Assembly (NCBI GenBank): GCA_965242915.1
Contig: CBDETN010000028.1
Coordinates: 62,001-126,000, forward strand
Length of the DNA: 64,000 nucleotides
Reading direction: 5' to 3'
From: CAJXII01 sp965242915
GTDB taxonomy: Bacteria > Campylobacterota > Campylobacteria > Campylobacterales > Arcobacteraceae
The translations under genes and the position numbers were made by a program. Each line of letters opens with the position of its first letter. The stretch's first letter is position 1. Below, in pieces: positions 1-8,967 of this stretch. The notes beneath the pieces are model-generated. The model saw only the letters and a program-made list of their open reading frames with translations. It was not told the origin of the DNA and made no database searches.

Positions 1-219
1 CAATTTAATGGATTATTATTAATACCAAACCTAGATAAACTTTTTGACAAAGGATATATTTCATTTGACAATAACGGTAAGATTATAATATCTAACGATT
101 TAAAAAATTATGAATTATTAGGAGTTAATCCAAATATGAAAATAAATATTAAAGAAGAACATAAAAAATATTTAGAATTTCATAGAAGCGATGTATTCGA
201 GGCATATAACAAAGCCTAG
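1..219 (+). CDS. HNH endonuclease, C-terminal fragment (cut by window edge)
   Basis: Frame 1 is open from the first base to TAG at 217-219 and gives 72 residues. They contain NGLLLIPNLDKLFDKGYISF followed by LLGVNPN and KKYLEFHRSDVF, the usual C-terminal half of HNH endonucleases of the HNH_2 type found in restriction and defence loci. The catalytic HNH residues would lie mostly upstream of the window, so activity cannot be judged. The frame runs through the left core of the attC site (ATATAAC, 204-210), so the coding end and the recombination site overlap, as in several other cassettes here. It is the oldest-looking cassette visible only because the window starts inside it. Confidence 0.75.
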   Translation, partial: QFNGLLLIPNLDKLFDKGYISFDNNGKIIISNDLKNYELLGVNPNMKINIKEEHKKYLEFHRSDVFEAYNKA

Positions 220-335
220 AAAAGGAACAAGTGACCCATCAAATTTTTAAGCCTAAACTAACTAAAATGTAGTGGTTATAAAAAGAAGTCAGCAAACTGT
301 TGGAGGGTTACCGTCCCTCACTTCAGTCGTTAGTC
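204..335 (+). other. attC site 1
   Basis: The left core is ATATAAC at 204-210 and the right core is GTTAGTC at 329-335. The arm around 219-233 (aaggaacaagtgacc) pairs imperfectly with 306-322 (accgtccctcactt). The site follows the HNH cassette and has the same length and order of boxes as the sites at 762, 12614 and 13228. Confidence 0.75.
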
Positions 336-370
336 TAAAAATAAATCTAAATTTCTAAGAAAATCTTTTT

Positions 371-421
371 TGTGACACAAACTGTGACACAGTTACGATA
401 CAATTTAAAAATCGTTATAAT
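371..421 (+). promoter_or_regulatory. Candidate cassette promoter with tandem operator-like repeat
   Basis: TGTGACACA occurs at 371-379 and again at 383-391 with a 3-base spacer. A TATAAT box follows at 416-421, about 29 bases ahead of the start codon at 450, and AAGGAG lies just before the start. This suggests the cassette carries its own promoter, possibly controlled by a protein binding the repeat. No regulator is identified. Confidence 0.4.
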
Positions 422-449
422 AATAACGTAAACATTTAAGGAGAATACA

Positions 450-755
450 ATGGCAAAATGGGCAGATTATTTAATCTCAGCAGTGAGATATAATACAGAG
501 CATACACATATAACTGATCTTTATGTACATGAAGATAAAGAAGATTCAGTGGGTAAAGGTGAAATATATTCACGTCAAGAAATTGTTGACAAAATTAATT
601 GTGGAATATCAGTTATAACAATATTTAAGAATACAGAGGGCAAATGGAATAAAGGACAAAAAGTTTCTGTAATTAATGTCAATGGTATTCAATACTTAAA
701 AACCATTGATAATGGACGAGAAGAAGATAATTTAGAAAATTTACCTGAGTTCTAA
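450..755 (+). CDS. DUF3892 domain protein (integron cassette)
   Basis: This 101-residue protein has the DUF3892 pattern from end to end: WADYLISAVRYNTEHTHI near the start, VHEDKEDSVGKGEIYSR in the middle, and the typical ending of TIDN followed by DNLENLPEF. The family is small, soluble and of unknown function, and is often found on mobile DNA. AAGGAG lies 8 bases before the ATG, which fixes the start. It is the only gene of its cassette, flanked by attC sites at 204-335 and 762-894. A TATAAT box and a tandem TGTGACACA repeat lie upstream. Confidence 0.8.
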   Translation: MAKWADYLISAVRYNTEHTHITDLYVHEDKEDSVGKGEIYSRQEIVDKINCGISVITIFKNTEGKWNKGQKVSVINVNGIQYLKTIDNGREEDNLENLPEF

Positions 756-761
756 TATCGA

Positions 762-894
762 GACTAACAAATCGGAGGAGAGGAACGAGGCTATAACGGC
801 GATTATTTGAGCTTTTAAGTTTCGCATTAAGAAACTAAAAGTATGAATATTTAAGTACGACTATCGCCATCGTCCCTCACCTTGGACGTTATAC
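762..894 (+). other. attC site 2 (intact)
   Basis: The left core is GACTAAC at 762-768 and the right core is GTTATAC at 888-894. The arms GGAGGAGAGGAACGAGG and CATCGTCCCTCACCTTGG are imperfectly complementary and would fold into a long hairpin. The centre contains gagcttttaagtttcgc, which recurs in most other sites of the array. Confidence 0.85.
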
Positions 895-950
895 AGTAGT
901 TATGATAAATTTAAAAGACTGTAAAAGATACAAAAGTTAAGGAATAAAAC

Positions 951-2669
951 ATGAATGAAATCATTTGTCCAAATTGTAAACAAGCTTTCAAAGTAGATGA
1001 AGCTGGTTTTGCTGATATACTTAAACAAGTTCGTGACCATAAATTTGAAGAAGAATTAACAAGTCGACTAGATATTGCAGAAAAAGAAAAAAATAGTGCA
1101 ATAAAAATTGCTGAAGCTAATCTTAAAAACTCTCTACAGGAAGAGTTAACAAAAAAAGATAAACAACTAACTGAACTAAAAACTAAAAGTAATACAGAAC
1201 TTGCTGAAATGAAATCTAAAATTGAGAATGTAGCAACTGAAAATAAATTAGAGGTTTCAGAAGCCATTAAAAAAATAGAAAAAGAACGTGATAATTTACT
1301 TAATGATTTAAAACTTAAAGAAACTGAAAAATATAGTGCAGTTAAACTAGCAGAAGCTACTGCTAGAGAGTCTTTACAAGCCGAGTTAACAAAAAAAGAT
1401 AAACAATTCACTGAATTAAAAACTAAAAGCGAGACAGAAATTGCTGAAATGAAATCTGAAATTAAGAATGTAGAAATCGAGAAAAAAATAGAGGTTTCAG
1501 AAGCCATTAAAATAATAGAAAAAGAACGTGATAATCTCGTGAATGATTTAAAAATTAAAGAGACTGAAAAAAATAGTGCAATTAAACTTGCAGAAGCTAC
1601 TATTAAAGAGTCTTTACAAGAAGAGCTAACAAAAAAAGACAAACAATTAACTGAATTAAAAACTAAAAGCGAGACAGAAATTGCTGAAATGAAATCTGAA
1701 ATTAAGAATGTAGAAATAGAGAAAAAACTAGAGCTTTCAGAAGCCATTAAAGAAATAGAAAAAGAACGCGATGATCTTATTAATAATTTAAAAATTAAAG
1801 AGACTGAAAAAGAATTACTTGAAGTATCTATTAAGGAAAAATTCACAAATAAACTAGTTATAAAAGATGAAACAATTAAAATGAAAGATGATGAAATAGA
1901 TCGTTTAAAAGACTTTAAGCAAAAACTTTCAACAAAAATGGTTGGTGAAACATTGGAACAACATTGTGAAATTGAATTCAATAAATTACGGGCAACTGCT
2001 TTTCAGAATGCTTATTTTGAAAAAGATAATGATTTAAGAGGCGGTAATAAAGGTGATTTCATTTATAAAGAAAATGATGAGGCAGGAAATGAAATTATTT
2101 CAATTATGTTTGAAATGAAAAATGAGAATGATGAAACTGCAACTAAAAAAAGAAATGATGATTTCTTTCTAAAACTAAATAAAGACCGTAAAGAAAAAGA
2201 CTGTGAATATGCAGTTTTAGTATCTCTTTTAGAGTCGGAAAATGAATTCTATAATACAGGTATAGTTGATGTTTCATATAAGTTTGACAAAATGTATGTA
2301 GTTCGTCCACAATTTTTCATTCCAATAATCACACTACTTAGAAATGCAGCAATGAATTCAATGGAATATAAGGCAGAACTAAATTTAATGAAAAATCAAA
2401 ATATGGATATTACAAATTTTGAAGAAAAAATAAACACATTTAAAACAGGATTTGCAAAAAACTATGATTTAGCTAGTCGTAAATTTAAAACAGCTATTGA
2501 TGAAATTGATAAAACCATCAGTCATCTTCAAAAAACAAAAGATGCTCTATTATCATCAGAAAATAACCTAAGATTAGCTAATAATAAAGCAGATGATTTA
2601 ACTATAAAAAAGTTAACTCATGGGAATCCCACAATGAAATCAAAATTTGATGAACTACCTAAAAAATAA
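951..2669 (+). CDS. DUF2130 coiled-coil protein (integron cassette)
   Basis: The protein has 572 residues. The N-terminus MNEIICPNCKQAF has a CxxC pair like half a zinc ribbon. Residues about 30-330 are a charged coiled coil holding three near-identical repeats of about 75 residues, each containing LTKKDKQ(L/F)TELKTKS and SEAIKxIEKERD. The C-terminal third carries the DUF2130 signature, with RGGNKGDFIY, EMKNENDET and KKRNDDFFLKLNKDR; in this family the region resembles a nuclease-like fold, but function is unproven. This is known family content and not a functional claim for this gene. The reading frame stops 3 bases before the attC left core at 2672. The large antisense ORF over it is a shadow of the coiled-coil codons. 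Confidence 0.8.
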   Translation: MNEIICPNCKQAFKVDEAGFADILKQVRDHKFEEELTSRLDIAEKEKNSAIKIAEANLKNSLQEELTKKDKQLTELKTKSNTELAEMKSKIENVATENKLEVSEAIKKIEKERDNLLNDLKLKETEKYSAVKLAEATARESLQAELTKKDKQFTELKTKSETEIAEMKSEIKNVEIEKKIEVSEAIKIIEKERDNLVNDLKIKETEKNSAIKLAEATIKESLQEELTKKDKQLTELKTKSETEIAEMKSEIKNVEIEKKLELSEAIKEIEKERDDLINNLKIKETEKELLEVSIKEKFTNKLVIKDETIKMKDDEIDRLKDFKQKLSTKMVGETLEQHCEIEFNKLRATAFQNAYFEKDNDLRGGNKGDFIYKENDEAGNEIISIMFEMKNENDETATKKRNDDFFLKLNKDRKEKDCEYAVLVSLLESENEFYNTGIVDVSYKFDKMYVVRPQFFIPIITLLRNAAMNSMEYKAELNLMKNQNMDITNFEEKINTFKTGFAKNYDLASRKFKTAIDEIDKTISHLQKTKDALLSSENNLRLANNKADDLTIKKLTHGNPTMKSKFDELPKK

Positions 2670-2671
2670 AT

Positions 2672-2687
2672 GTATAACAAATCCTTC
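2672..2687 (+). other. attC site 3, left part (split by IS)
   Basis: The left core GTATAAC lies at 2672-2678 followed by aaatccttc. An IS1182-like element starts at 2688, and the rest of the site resumes at 4446. Confidence 0.7.
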
Positions 2688-4445
2688 AGACTGTGAATTT
2701 AGCCCCAAATAAACTATTTTCACAGCTAAAATTCAAGCTAAATCTTCAAATATTTTAATTTTTTACTCAAAATCTGAAAATAAAAAATATTTATAAAGAA
2801 ATAAGCCAAATAAAGCCCAAGCACCAAGATATATTTTGCTATATCTTCCCTTATCTGTGTTAAATCTTTGTTTTTAATAGCTAAACACAACTTTTTAAAT
2901 AGAGTTATCCCTATGAGGTTTAAAAGTCTTTTAAAATTATATGTAAACATAATAAGAGCATTTTCTCCAAGTACCTTTTTCTTACCACGAACTAAAAAAT
3001 GATCCCAACCTAAAGTTCTTTTTATAGTTCCAAATGGATGTTCAACTATCGAACCTCTTTTTCTAACTATTTCTTTGGCTTTTTTAGTATTCATTTTAAA
3101 AGTATAATCATCAATGATTGTTTCATGCTCCCATCTGTACATTTGTTTATAAAAAGTTTTATCAGATAAGCAGTTTTTTTTCAACGGACAAGCTTTACAA
3201 ATAACACTAGATAATCTATATACATCTAACATTCTATTATTTCTTTTATATTGAGTTTTGCTGTTTGCTAAGATTTGATTATTCGGGCAGATGTAGCAAT
3301 CATCTTGCTTATTATATAAAAATTGGTTCTTTGAGAACTTTGAATCTTTAATTTTCTTTTTAGTTGCTGTATTTCTTAAAGGTACTATTGTTTCTATACC
3401 ATCATCAACACATTTTTTAATCTCTACACTTGAATAATAACCTTTATCAGCAGTAACTATCATATCAGGATTGTTTATAATCTCTTTGGATTTAACAGCC
3501 ATATTATGAAGTTGATCTAAATCATGACCATTTGTTGATATATCTGTTGCAACTATAAATTTATATTTATCATCTACACTTATCTGTGAATTATAAGCCA
3601 TAAGATTATGTGCAGGTTTGCTCATTACATTTGCATCTTTATCTGTTTTATTATGTTGCTCTTTGCCTAAACTATCAAGCAAATCTAAATCTTTATGAAG
3701 TTGCTCTTTTTTATCTTTTAATTTAATAATATCATCAGAAGATATATTTAATTTAGAATCATCTATATCTTCCTTATCAAGAGTATCCAAAAGCTCCATA
3801 TAACTTTTTATCTCTTTATCAATTTTAGCTAAATCTCTTTTTACAGTCTTTTTCATAATCACAGTATTTTTAGAAGCATTAGCTCTTAGAAATGCTCCAT
3901 CTACACCAACTAACTCACCAGTAATAAGTTTTAAATCTTTCATTAAGATTGAAAACTCTTTGAATATTGTTTGCAGTGCCTTTGGATTATCTTTTCTAAA
4001 ATTTGCAATAGTTTTATAACTTGGTATTAACCCTTGTGTTAGCCACATAAGTTCTATATTTCTTTTTATCTCAGTTTCTAACTTTCTGCTACTTCTTATT
4101 TTATTTAGGTATCCGTAGATATATATTTTTAATAGTAGTTTGGGATGGAATGCTGGTTGACCATCAGTTATTAAACTTTTTTTGGTTTTTATCGTTAAAT
4201 CAGATATATTTAATATTTCTACATATTCATCAATTGCTCTTGCCATATTATTTTCATCTACTAACTCATCTAATGATGGTGGAAAAATAAGTTGTTGATT
4301 TCTATCTAATCCTTGTTTGTATATACCCATATAATTGCCTTTATATAGTATATATTATACCTTTTTAATGGTTTTAAGATGGTTAATTTTAGTTGATTTA
4401 GTGTAGAATATTTTTATAACTTGGGATTGAGTTCTTTCACAGTCT
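2688..4445 (-). mobile_element. IS1182-like element, copy A (intact)
   Basis: The element is bounded by AGACTGTGAA at 2688 and its inverted copy TTCACAGTCT ending at 4445. It is 1,758 bp with one transposase gene on the minus strand. It lies inside attC site 3, between the left core and the following arm, the same place and orientation as the other attC-borne copies. No convincing target duplication is visible. Confidence 0.85.
2738..4330 (-). CDS. IS1182-family transposase (intact copy)
   Basis: This 530-residue transposase begins MGIYKQGLDRNQQLIFPPSL. The N-terminal DUF772-type region (about residues 15-130) contains ITDGQPAFHPKLLLKIYIYG, and the DDE domain follows: VGVDGAFLRANASKN (first Asp), VTADKGYYS (second Asp) and VEHPFGTIKRTLGWDHF (Glu). 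A Cys-rich insert (CYICPNNQ, CKACPLKKNC) is typical of the family. This is the only copy in the window whose gene is uninterrupted, so it could supply transposase to the rest. The 5-prime part (DENNMARAIDEY) matches copies H and I, while the promoter region matches copy E, suggesting recombination between copies. Confidence 0.9.
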   Translation of the reverse strand: MGIYKQGLDRNQQLIFPPSLDELVDENNMARAIDEYVEILNISDLTIKTKKSLITDGQPAFHPKLLLKIYIYGYLNKIRSSRKLETEIKRNIELMWLTQGLIPSYKTIANFRKDNPKALQTIFKEFSILMKDLKLITGELVGVDGAFLRANASKNTVIMKKTVKRDLAKIDKEIKSYMELLDTLDKEDIDDSKLNISSDDIIKLKDKKEQLHKDLDLLDSLGKEQHNKTDKDANVMSKPAHNLMAYNSQISVDDKYKFIVATDISTNGHDLDQLHNMAVKSKEIINNPDMIVTADKGYYSSVEIKKCVDDGIETIVPLRNTATKKKIKDSKFSKNQFLYNKQDDCYICPNNQILANSKTQYKRNNRMLDVYRLSSVICKACPLKKNCLSDKTFYKQMYRWEHETIIDDYTFKMNTKKAKEIVRKRGSIVEHPFGTIKRTLGWDHFLVRGKKKVLGENALIMFTYNFKRLLNLIGITLFKKLCLAIKNKDLTQIREDIAKYILVLGLYLAYFFINIFYFQILSKKLKYLKI

Positions 4446-4569
4446 CAGAGGATAGGAACAAGATACCCAATGGCTTTTTAAGTAATTCTAGTTTATACTT
4501 TTAATTGAAGTTATAAACTAATAAAAACTTTTATTAAGGGTATCATGTCCCTCACTTCAAGCGTTATAT
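4446..4569 (+). other. attC site 3, right part
   Basis: The right arm sequence tcatgtccctcacttcaagc precedes the right core GTTATAT at 4563-4569, and gaggataggaacaagatacc at the left end pairs with it. Together with 2672-2687 it makes one attC site opened by IS copy A. An identical stretch occurs at 18996-19119. Confidence 0.75.
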
Positions 4570-4624
4570 TCAAGAAATCAAATTAAACTGAAATTTTGAA
4601 TATTAATTAAAAAAAGGGAAAATT

Positions 4625-5686
4625 ATGTTTTTAACTAAAAAAACAATGTTAAGTTTAGTATTTATATCAATACTAATTTCAGGATGTAGTAGTAGCAATA
4701 ATAGTAATTCTAATAATGATACTGTTATTGTAAAAGAATTTATCTCTTTAGATCAAAGAGCAAATTATGAAAATGGCTATGTAGTTATTGATGAGAATAC
4801 AACTGCTCTCTCTTATTCTGGCGTACTTCTACATAAAGAAAGTGATGCTACGGAATATGATTCATATGAAGGTTTAGGTATGTTTACAGAAAATAAAAAT
4901 TTTCCTACAATTATTATGTCTTCAGAAGATAGAGAAATGCCTGACTTTCGAAATATGGAAGTTAATATTCCTAATTATACTGATGGATATGTTTGTTCTG
5001 ATATTACATATCAAGATAAAAATTCTACTGTAATAGAAGATAGTCAAGTGTTTATAGCTGTTGCCCATGGTTGTATAGGAAAAGGAATCAATGAAGGTAG
5101 TGTAAAAGATATAAATTTAACATTAACACTGTCAATGTTTGTCGGAGGTACAAGTCGTATCGATATTATAGATGATAAAGCATATCTAAATACAGAGCAT
5201 AAAATAGATGACAACTTTTTTCTCTCAGGAGGATTAGGGACAAGAGCTTACAATCAAATCTTTGATTTAATAAAAAATAATCCTGAAGTAACAACTATTG
5301 TTGAAAAACAAGTTTCAGGTTCAATCCATGATGATATTAATATGCAAACAGGAAGATTAATAAGAAACGCTGGTTTATTTACACATGTAGAAAGTGACAG
5401 TGATATTGCTTCAGGTGGTGTTGACCTTTTTTGTTCAGGAAAGCAAAGAACTATGGAAGATGGTGCAAAACTTGGTGTACATTCTTGGTCTGGTAATGGA
5501 GTAGAGGCAGGAGAGCTTTCTGTTAATGATCCGTTACATGATGATCAAATAGCATATTTTACTGAAATGTTAGGTAGCCCAATAGGTGAAGAATTTTATT
5601 TCTTTACAATTAATAGTGCTATTGCAAATGATATTCATTATATGACTACTGATGAGATAGAAGAATATAAGATATTAACCAACTAA
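4625..5686 (+). CDS. Lipoprotein with ClpP/COG3904-like domain (cassette, copy 1)
   Basis: This 353-residue protein has a lipoprotein signal peptide: a hydrophobic stretch ending LISGC, with the modified Cys at residue 21. Residues about 200-300 resemble periplasmic ClpP/crotonase-fold proteins of the COG3904 kind: GGLGTRAYNQIFDLI, VEKQVSGSIHDD, TGRLIRNAGL, DIASGGVDLF and GAKLGVHSW. The Ser in IASGG lies where the nucleophile is expected, so a surface-anchored serine hydrolase is plausible but inferred. A polar Ser/Asn linker follows the lipid anchor. The gene is the sole occupant of its cassette and is repeated identically at 19175-20236 as part of a larger duplication. AAAGGGAAA precedes the start. 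Confidence 0.65.
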   Translation: MFLTKKTMLSLVFISILISGCSSSNNSNSNNDTVIVKEFISLDQRANYENGYVVIDENTTALSYSGVLLHKESDATEYDSYEGLGMFTENKNFPTIIMSSEDREMPDFRNMEVNIPNYTDGYVCSDITYQDKNSTVIEDSQVFIAVAHGCIGKGINEGSVKDINLTLTLSMFVGGTSRIDIIDDKAYLNTEHKIDDNFFLSGGLGTRAYNQIFDLIKNNPEVTTIVEKQVSGSIHDDINMQTGRLIRNAGLFTHVESDSDIASGGVDLFCSGKQRTMEDGAKLGVHSWSGNGVEAGELSVNDPLHDDQIAYFTEMLGSPIGEEFYFFTINSAIANDIHYMTTDEIEEYKILTN

Positions 5687-5697
5687 AATAAATATGT

Positions 5698-5713
5698 ATA
5701 TAACAAATCATAC
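5698..5713 (+). other. attC left core, split by IS
   Basis: ATATAAC at 5698-5704 followed by aaatcatac is the left end of the attC belonging to the lipoprotein cassette. An IS1182-like end (AGACTGTGAA) begins at 5714. Confidence 0.65.
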
Positions 5714-6065
5714 AGACTGTGAATTTAGCCCCAAATAAACTATTTTCACAGCTAAAATTCAAGCTAAATCTTCAAATATTTTAATTTTTTACTCAAAATC
5801 TGAAAATAAAAAATATTTGTAAAAAATAGACTAAATAAAGCCCAAACAACAAGATATATTCTTCTATATCTTGTCTTATCTGGGTTAAATCTTTATTTTT
5901 AATGGCTGAACACAGTTTTTTGAATAAAGCTATCCCTATAAGGTTTAATAGTCTTCTAAAATTGTATGTAAACATGATGAGTGCATTTTCACCAAGCACT
6001 TTTTCTTTAGAACGGACTAGAAAGTGATCCCAACCTAATGTTCTTTTTATAGTACCAAATGGATG
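5714..6065 (-). pseudogene. IS1182-like copy B, 3-prime fragment
   Basis: The left IS end is at 5714, and the last ~90 codons of a minus-strand transposase are readable (ENALIMFTYNFRRLLNLIG). At 6065 the gene is broken by another IS1182-like copy in the opposite orientation, inserted after GGATG. In the duplicate at 20264 the remainder of copy B survives on the far side, so this copy was cut first and then lost its right half. Confidence 0.8.
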
Positions 6066-7488
6066 AGACTGTGAAAGAACTCAATCCCAAGTTATAAAAA
6101 TATTCTACACTAAATCAACTAAAATTAACCATCTTAAAACCATTAAAAAGGTATAATATATACTATATAAAGGCAATTATATGGGTATATACAAACAAGG
6201 ATTAGATAGAAATCAACAACTTATTTTTCCACCATCATTAGATGAATTAGTAGATAAAGATAATATAGCTAGAGCAATAGATGCTTATGTAGAAATACTA
6301 AATATTTCACAATTAAATATAAAAACCAAAAAAAGTTTAATTACAGATGGTCAACCAGCATTCCATCCAAAGTTACTTTTAAAAATATACATATATGGAT
6401 ACCTCAATAAAATAAGAAGTAGTAGAAAGTTAGAAACTGAAATAAAAAGAAATATTGAATTGATGTGGTTAACTCAAGGACTAACACCAAGTTATAAAAC
6501 TATAGCAAACTTTCGTAAGGATAATCCTAAAGCTTTACAAACCATATTTAAAGAGTTCTCAATTTTACTAAAAAATATAAATTTAATCACTGGTAATTTA
6601 ATAGGAGTTGATGGGGCATTCTTAAGAGCCAATGCATCTAAAAATACTCTTATTATGAAAACAACTATAAAAAAAGATTTACTAAAAATAGATGAAGATA
6701 TTAAAAACTATATGACTATATTAGACACTCTTGATAAAGAAGATAAACAAAGTGATAATCTTCAAATATCCACTTATGATATTGAAAAATTAGAAGAGAA
6801 AAAGAAGCAACTTCAAAAAGATATAGACCTACTAGATAGCTTAGGGAAAAATCAATATAATAAAACAGATAAAGATGCAAATGTTATGAGCAAACCAGCA
6901 CATAACCTTATGGCGTATAATTCACAGATTGCAGTAGATGATAAATATAAATTTATAGTTGCAACAGATATATCAACTAAAGGTAGTGACTTAGACCAAC
7001 TTCATAATATGGCTGTAAAATCTAAAGAGATAGTAGATAATAAAGATATGATAGTAACGGCTGACAAAGGCTACTATAGTTCAGTAGAAATTAAAAAATG
7101 TGCAGATGATAATATTAATGTAATAGTACCAGAAAGAAATACAGGGCAAGTACAAAAGAATAGAGATAAGTTTAGTAAAAATATGTTTATCTTTAATCAT
7201 AAAACCAATAGCTATACTTGCCCAAATCAAATAACAATACCAAAATCTATAACAACTTTAAAAAGAGATAATAGATTACTATATGTATATAGAGTATCTC
7301 AAACTATTTGTAAAATTTGCCCTATGCAAGATAGATGTTTAGGAGATAAAACTAAATATAAACAACTATTCCGTTGGGAGTATGAAGAGATAGTTGAAGA
7401 ACATCATAAAAAAATGCAAACTAAAAAAGCAAAAGATATAGTTAAAAAAAGAGGCTCAAAAGTAGCGAATAGCGGTTGCGCAGCAAAC
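6066..7488 (+). pseudogene. IS1182-like copy C, truncated transposase
   Basis: The inverted end AGACTGTGAAAGAAC starts at 6066. The transposase frame opens at 6181 (MGIYKQGLDRNQQ, variant DKDNIARAIDAY) and is readable to about residue 429, where a 41-bp insert begins (7459). The element is then cut by an IS3 element at 7489. The complete counterpart is at 20616-22411. Confidence 0.8.
7459..7488 (+). repeat. 41-bp miniature element, truncated copy
   Basis: The first 30 bases of the 41-bp insert (AAAGTAGCGAATAGCGGTTG onward) are present after the codon for Ser in KKRGS. The IS3 element at 7489 removes the rest. Confidence 0.7.
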
Positions 7489-7527
7489 TGATCTGTCAAC
7501 CCTATATCATACTAAGAACTATAAATT

Positions 7528-8376
7528 CTAAGCAACCATTTCATTTTGCAACATTAACTCTTCAAACTCAACTGGTGAATAATTATTATTTGCACTATGC
7601 ATTCTTTGTCTATTGTAATATACTTCTATATATTCAAATATAGATTGATTAGCTTTTGATTTAGTTTCATAAATCTCATGATGAGTAAGTTCAGTTTTTA
7701 ATGTATGGAAAAAACTTTCAGCAACTGCATTATCCCAACAATTACCTTTTCTACTCATACTTTGTATAATTCCATTTTCTTCTAATAAATCTTTATGAGA
7801 GTAAGATGTATACTGACTACCTCTATCTGTATGCCATATTAAACCTTTTGGTGGATTTCTATTTTTTAATGCCATAATGAGGGCATCATTAACTAAATCT
7901 ACTTTCATAGTATCATCCATTGACCAACCAACAACTCTTCTTGAATATAAATCTATTACAGTTGCAAGATATAGCCATCCTTCTGATGTTGGAATATATG
8001 TTATATCTCCCACATATTTTTCATCAGGGGCTGAAGCATAAAAATCTCTATTTAAAATATTAGGTGCTACAGGTAAATTATGATTTGAATCTGTTGTATT
8101 AACTTTAAATCTTTTCTTTTTATTTGCTACAAGATTTAAATCTTTCATAATATTTCCAATTCGTCTTCTTGAAACAATAAGCCCATATAATCGCTCTAGT
8201 TTATCTTTTAGCCGTCTTGTACCATATTTGCATCTACTTTGAATAAATATAATCTCTATTAACTCATTAAGTTTATCATCTACTGTTTTAACTATACATC
8301 CATTATTAATCCAATGATAATAACTTGAAATATCTACTTTTAATATTTTGCACATTAGATTTTTATTGAAGTTCAT
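7528..8376 (-). CDS. IS3-family transposase OrfB (DDE catalytic subunit)
   Basis: The protein has 282 residues. Residues 1-90 form the HTH_21-like region (MCKILKVDISSYYHWI, KYGTRRLKDKL). The rve integrase core follows, with catalytic residues in KYVGDITYIP (Asp), WHTDRGSQYTS (Asp) and DNAVAESFFHTLKTEL (Glu). All three acidic residues are present and the length is normal. In IS3 elements this subunit is usually made as an OrfAB fusion by frameshifting from orfA, whose stop lies 26 bases upstream of this ATG. I do not see an obvious slippery heptamer and cannot say whether fusion occurs. Confidence 0.9.
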   Translation of the reverse strand: MNFNKNLMCKILKVDISSYYHWINNGCIVKTVDDKLNELIEIIFIQSRCKYGTRRLKDKLERLYGLIVSRRRIGNIMKDLNLVANKKKRFKVNTTDSNHNLPVAPNILNRDFYASAPDEKYVGDITYIPTSEGWLYLATVIDLYSRRVVGWSMDDTMKVDLVNDALIMALKNRNPPKGLIWHTDRGSQYTSYSHKDLLEENGIIQSMSRKGNCWDNAVAESFFHTLKTELTHHEIYETKSKANQSIFEYIEVYYNRQRMHSANNNYSPVEFEELMLQNEMVA

Positions 8377-8402
8377 TTTATTATCTTTTATCCAGGTATA
8401 CT

Positions 8403-8717
8403 TTATTGAACTTCTTTTGCAAAGTATACTGCTGCTTTTTTTAATATATCACGCTCCTGCCTAAGTAGTTTAGTTTCTCTTCTTAGCCTTTTATTCTCTT
8501 GTTCTAAAGTTTCTTTGGGAGTTTTGACTATAGATTTAGTTAAATCTTGATTGGCCTTTTTATATTCATTCATCCAATTATAAATTGTCTTAGGATTTAC
8601 ATCTAAATCTTTAGCAATTTTTAGAACTGAATCACCATTATTTAAAACCAACTGTATTGTTGAATCTCTAAACTCTCTTGTATATTGACTATTTTTCATA
8701 TTTTCTACTTTCTTCAT
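8403..8717 (-). CDS. IS3-family OrfA (HTH DNA-binding subunit)
   Basis: This 104-residue protein has an HTH (YTREFRDSTIQLVLNNGDSV, then DLDVNPKTIYNWMNEY) and a C-terminal leucine-zipper-like coiled coil (LEQENKRLRRETKLLRQERDI). This is the standard transposase A subunit that binds the IS ends. It lies upstream of orfB in the same element, and its length is normal for the family. Confidence 0.88.
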   Translation of the reverse strand: MKKVENMKNSQYTREFRDSTIQLVLNNGDSVLKIAKDLDVNPKTIYNWMNEYKKANQDLTKSIVKTPKETLEQENKRLRRETKLLRQERDILKKAAVYFAKEVQ

Positions 8718-8776
8718 ACTTTTATTTTAACTTAGATTTATTTAAGTTCTAAGTATGAATTAGTGTAGCCAGATCA

Positions 8777-8915
8777 TAATCCTTGTTTATATATACCCAT
8801 AAATTACCTTTATATGGTATATATTATACCTTTTTAGTGGTTTTAGGATGGTTAATTTTAGTGATTTTATTGTAGAATATTTTATATAAATTGAGATTGA
8901 GTTCTTTCACAGTCT
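8777..8915 (-). mobile_element. IS1182-like copy D, 5-prime remnant
   Basis: Only the first few transposase codons (MGIYKQGL) and the leader up to the IS end AGTCT at 8915 remain. The leader matches the type in copies B-prime, H and I (tttagtggttttaggatgg), not that of C or E. It is cut on the left by the IS3 element. Confidence 0.75.
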
Positions 8916-8967
8916 CTGACAGACTGTGAATTTAGTCCCAAATAAACTAATTTTACAGTCAATTAAA

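Larger units (their letters stand above)
7489..8776 (-). mobile_element. IS3-family element with two ORFs
   Basis: The imperfect terminal repeats begin TGATCTG at 7489 and end CAGATCA at 8776 and are related over about 32 bases. The element is 1,288 bp and holds orfA and orfB on the minus strand. It joins two different IS1182-like remnants with no clear target duplication, so the flanks were probably rearranged after insertion. Confidence 0.85.

Noticed and set aside
911..1981. Long antisense ORF of 356 residues over the DUF2130 gene
   Set aside because: Its Ser/Phe-rich repeats are the mirror of the coiled-coil codons (gaa, aaa); no ribosome site, and the sense frame has family motifs.
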